Assembly (NCBI RefSeq): GCF_016863475.1
Contig: NZ_BOOY01000003.1
Coordinates: 1-64,000, forward strand
Reading direction: 5' to 3'
Origin: Spirilliplanes yamanashiensis
GTDB taxonomy: Bacteria; Actinomycetota; Actinomycetes; Mycobacteriales; Micromonosporaceae
Length of the DNA stretch: 64,000 nucleotides
Shown here: one piece after another, positions 61,807 to 64,000 of the stretch
Numbering within the stretch: the first letter of the stretch is position 1
Layout: every line of letters begins with the position of its first letter
Translations under genes and position numbers: made by a program
Notes under the pieces: generated by a model
The model's database searches: none
The model's input: the letters and a program-made list of their open reading frames with translations, nothing else
Told to the model about the DNA's origin: nothing

Positions 61807-64000
61807 ATGTCGTTCAATGGGTTCATTTCGTACAGCCATGCTGCGGACGGGCGTCTGGCGCCGGCCGTCCAGCGCGGTCTGCACCATCTGGCCCGGCCGT
61901 GGCACCGGCGTCGTGCCCTGTGGGTGTTCCGCGACCAGACCGGTCTGTCGGTCACCCCGGCGTTGTGGACGTCCATCCAGCGGGCTCTCGACTCGTCGGA
62001 GTACTTCGTTCTCATGGCGTCGCCCGAGGCGGCCGCCTCGCCGTGGGTGAACAAGGAGATCCGGCACTGGGTCGCCACCAAGTCGCTCGACCACGTGTTG
62101 CCGGTGGTCACCGATGGGGAGTGGCAGTGGGACCCCCAGCGGTGTGACTTCACCGAGGACTCCACCGCGGTACCCGAGGCGCTACGCGGTGTGTTCGCCG
62201 AGGAGCCGCTCTACCTCGACCTCCGGTGGGCGCGCGACGATCAGCACCTGAGTCTGCGTCACTCCCGCTTCCGGGACGCGATCGCACAGCTGGCCGCCCC
62301 GATGCACGGCGTCAGCAAGGACGACCTGGAGGGAGAGGACGTCCGCCAGCACCGCCGGGCCCGCCGGCTGTGGTCATTCGCCGCGGCGTCGCTGGTGGTG
62401 CTGGCGTTCGCGGCCCTCCTGACCGGGCTGCTCGCCGTGCGCAACGCCGACCGCGCCAACGCGGCCGCCGCGGACGCCCGCCACCAGCAGCAGCTGGTGC
62501 TGGAGCAGCGCGGCCACGCCGAACGCTACGCCGAGGACGCCCGTCGGCAGGAAGTGCTCACGCGGCAGCAGGAGGCCCGCGCCAAGGACGCCGCCGCCGA
62601 AGTCCGACGCCAGGAGTCACTGGCCCGGAAGCAACGGGCCCTGGTCGCGAAGGCGTCGAGCGAGGCCGAGCGCCAGCAGGCGAACGCGAGGTATCAGCGC
62701 GCCGTGGCAGATCGCGCGGCGGCACGTGCGCAGCAGCAGGAGGCTGTGGCGTACCAGCAGCGCGTCAACGCCGAGAAGGCCGCCGCGGAGGCGCTCCGGC
62801 AGCAGCAGAACGCGCAGGAGCAGCAGGAAGCCGCTCGCCGGGCGGCCAACGAGGCCGATCGGCACGAGCGGATCGCGCGGGAGCAGGAGAAGAAGGCCGG
62901 CGAAGCCGCAGCCGAGGCGGGGCGCCAGCAGGAAGCCGCCATCAGCCGCCGGCTCATGAACCAGGCCAAGACCACCATGCCGAACGACCCGCAGCTCGCC
63001 CTGCGGCTGGGCCTGGCCGCCGAGCGCGTGCACCCCGACGCGGGCACACGCCACGATCTGAGCGGTCTCGTGACGTCCACCCGTTTCCTGGGGGAGCTCG
63101 CCAAGCCCGGGCAGTACGTCGGCTACGCCCGCAACGGGCTCATGGCCCTGGAGGAGGGAGACGGCTCCGTCACATTGTGGCGGGCCGGCGCGGCCGCCGA
63201 GCCGGTCCAGGTGGGATCGGTCGACGGCGACGATTCCGGCCGGACGGCGTTGAGCCCCGACGGGCAGAAACTCGTCCTGTGGGAGGCAGGCCTTGCAACG
63301 TTGTGGGATGTGAGCGATCCGGCCGCGCCGAAGCGCGGGGCGACGCTGCCCGGCACCGCCGACCGCGAATGGGTGTCGTTCAGCCCCGACGGGCGCATCC
63401 TCGCAACCGGCTCCCGGTCCGGCTGGATAGTGCTGTGGGATGTGTCTGAACCGGCCGGGCCGCCGCGCGAGCGCGCCAGGATCCCCGACCTGGACCGGGC
63501 ACACAGTGGATCCTTCAGCTCGGACAGCCGAATCCTGATAGCCGTGGGCGACAAGACGCATGTCTGGGATATCGGTGATCCCGCCGTCGCGCCGGCCTAT
63601 CGGGCGGCGCTGGCTGCAAGCGTGGACGGGGCTACCTTCCATCCGACTCGCCCCATAATGGTGACGTCCCACGACGATCGCATGGTGCGGCTGTGGGACG
63701 TCGGTTCCCCGGGGGAGCCGATCGAGTACGCCAAGTGGTTCGGGCAGGACGATCCCGACGTGATTGCCTTCGACGCCGACGGTGACAACCTGGTCGTACG
63801 CGAGGGGAAGAACACGGTGAGCCTGTGGAACGTCGAACGAGAGCCGTACCTTGTCGACAGCTTCCGGGTCACCGGCGATGTCAGCGGCGTGGCAGTCAGT
63901 CCGGACGGGCGGCTGGCCGTCACCGGCTGGGATTCCACGACGTTCTGGAACGTCCGTCCGGTCGGGGCGCCCCAGCCCGTCGGGCACCTGACCGGCCTCA
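61807..64000 (+). CDS. TIR-transmembrane-coiled coil-WD40 protein (copy 2, cut by the window end)
   Basis: The ATG at 61807 opens a frame that stays open to the last base. The first 215 residues match copy 1 almost residue for residue: TIR opening MSFNGFISYSHAADG, E84 in SPWVNKEI, then a TM (about 189-211). A Gln/Ala/Arg coiled coil (to about 390) includes RRLMNQAKTT, and the WD40 region begins at about 430 (FSPDGRILATGS, LWDVSEPAGPP, VRLWDVGSPGEP). The propeller is diverged from copy 1. Roughly 350 residues are probably missing beyond the window, judged from copy 1. Presumed function as for copy 1. Confidence 0.87.
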   Translation, partial: MSFNGFISYSHAADGRLAPAVQRGLHHLARPWHRRRALWVFRDQTGLSVTPALWTSIQRALDSSEYFVLMASPEAAASPWVNKEIRHWVATKSLDHVLPVVTDGEWQWDPQRCDFTEDSTAVPEALRGVFAEEPLYLDLRWARDDQHLSLRHSRFRDAIAQLAAPMHGVSKDDLEGEDVRQHRRARRLWSFAAASLVVLAFAALLTGLLAVRNADRANAAAADARHQQQLVLEQRGHAERYAEDARRQEVLTRQQEARAKDAAAEVRRQESLARKQRALVAKASSEAERQQANARYQRAVADRAAARAQQQEAVAYQQRVNAEKAAAEALRQQQNAQEQQEAARRAANEADRHERIAREQEKKAGEAAAEAGRQQEAAISRRLMNQAKTTMPNDPQLALRLGLAAERVHPDAGTRHDLSGLVTSTRFLGELAKPGQYVGYARNGLMALEEGDGSVTLWRAGAAAEPVQVGSVDGDDSGRTALSPDGQKLVLWEAGLATLWDVSDPAAPKRGATLPGTADREWVSFSPDGRILATGSRSGWIVLWDVSEPAGPPRERARIPDLDRAHSGSFSSDSRILIAVGDKTHVWDIGDPAVAPAYRAALAASVDGATFHPTRPIMVTSHDDRMVRLWDVGSPGEPIEYAKWFGQDDPDVIAFDADGDNLVVREGKNTVSLWNVEREPYLVDSFRVTGDVSGVAVSPDGRLAVTGWDSTTFWNVRPVGAPQPVGHLTGL

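Overview
The window is chromosomal DNA of a very GC-rich, densely packed actinobacterium. The fused E2/E1 2-oxoglutarate dehydrogenase (Kgd), MprAB-HtrA-like locus, LppX/LprG-like lipoproteins, Nei1-type glycosylase and short Ser-Glu-Arg-coding repeats together suggest Micromonosporaceae or a close relative; the family assignment is inference, the phylum is not in doubt. I see no rRNA, tRNA, CRISPR array, transposase or integrase. No gap between genes exceeds about 260 bases, and many neighbours overlap by 4 nt (ATGA/GTGA) or run tail to tail with shared stop-codon regions.

Layout. 1-6.9 kb: the end of a QGGPG-repeat protein, two secreted alpha/beta hydrolases, a 56-residue membrane peptide, the acetate genes pta-ackA joined by an unusual repeat-derived mini-ORF, and a small-protein/AAA ATPase pair. 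7.0-10.8 kb: a KimA-like potassium transporter with a truncated KdpD-type kinase and KdpE-type regulator. 10.8-18.3 kb: an HSL-type hydrolase, kgd, an ABC-2 exporter and a hotdog-fold protein. 18.3-19.9 kb: an OlsB/OlsA-like ornithine-lipid pair. 19.9-24.0 kb: an MprA/MprB-like two-component system followed by an HtrA protease. 24.2-28.8 kb: a three-gene module I consider the most novel part: a 1146-residue membrane protein (PqqD-like domain, M50 metalloprotease, two degenerate cNMP-type domains, FecR-like domain, Pro/Thr stalk, Ig-like end), a 71-residue Cys-rich protein, and a protein with a RiPP-leader-like N terminus and five calcium-loop motifs. 28.8-31.7 kb: an orphan MalK-type ATPase and a secreted GH18 chitinase. 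31.8-35.0 kb: a TIR-TM-coiled-coil-WD40 protein whose paralogue starts at 61.8 kb and leaves the window.

35.2-42 kb: small membrane/secreted proteins, a serine hydrolase, a TetR/flavin monooxygenase divergent pair with a clear operator, a patatin-acyltransferase pair, CutA and a membrane-anchored unknown. 42-43.7 kb: an rtcB-prfH RNA-repair/ribosome-rescue operon. 43.8-47.5 kb: DUF1905, DUF72, F420-type oxidoreductase, MmcQ-like and two LppX-type lipoproteins. 47.6-50.6 kb: pterin dehydratase, an FHA protein and an ECF sigma factor with its membrane partner, each preceded by the same 30-bp promoter-like element. 50.7-52.7 kb: a DDAH-like/RocD arginine-ornithine operon. 52.9-61.7 kb: a coiled membrane protein, an unpaired ClpP, a Nei-type glycosylase, a membrane polysaccharide deacetylase, a secreted M14 carboxypeptidase and a threonine dehydratase.

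How the parts fit: several loci are envelope or stress modules (MprAB-HtrA, ABC-2 exporter, ECF sigma, LppX-like lipoproteins, ornithine lipids, K+ homeostasis). Two elements look like conflict or repair functions (TIR-WD40 proteins, RtcB-PrfH). All functions are read from protein motifs and gene order only; no searches were run.
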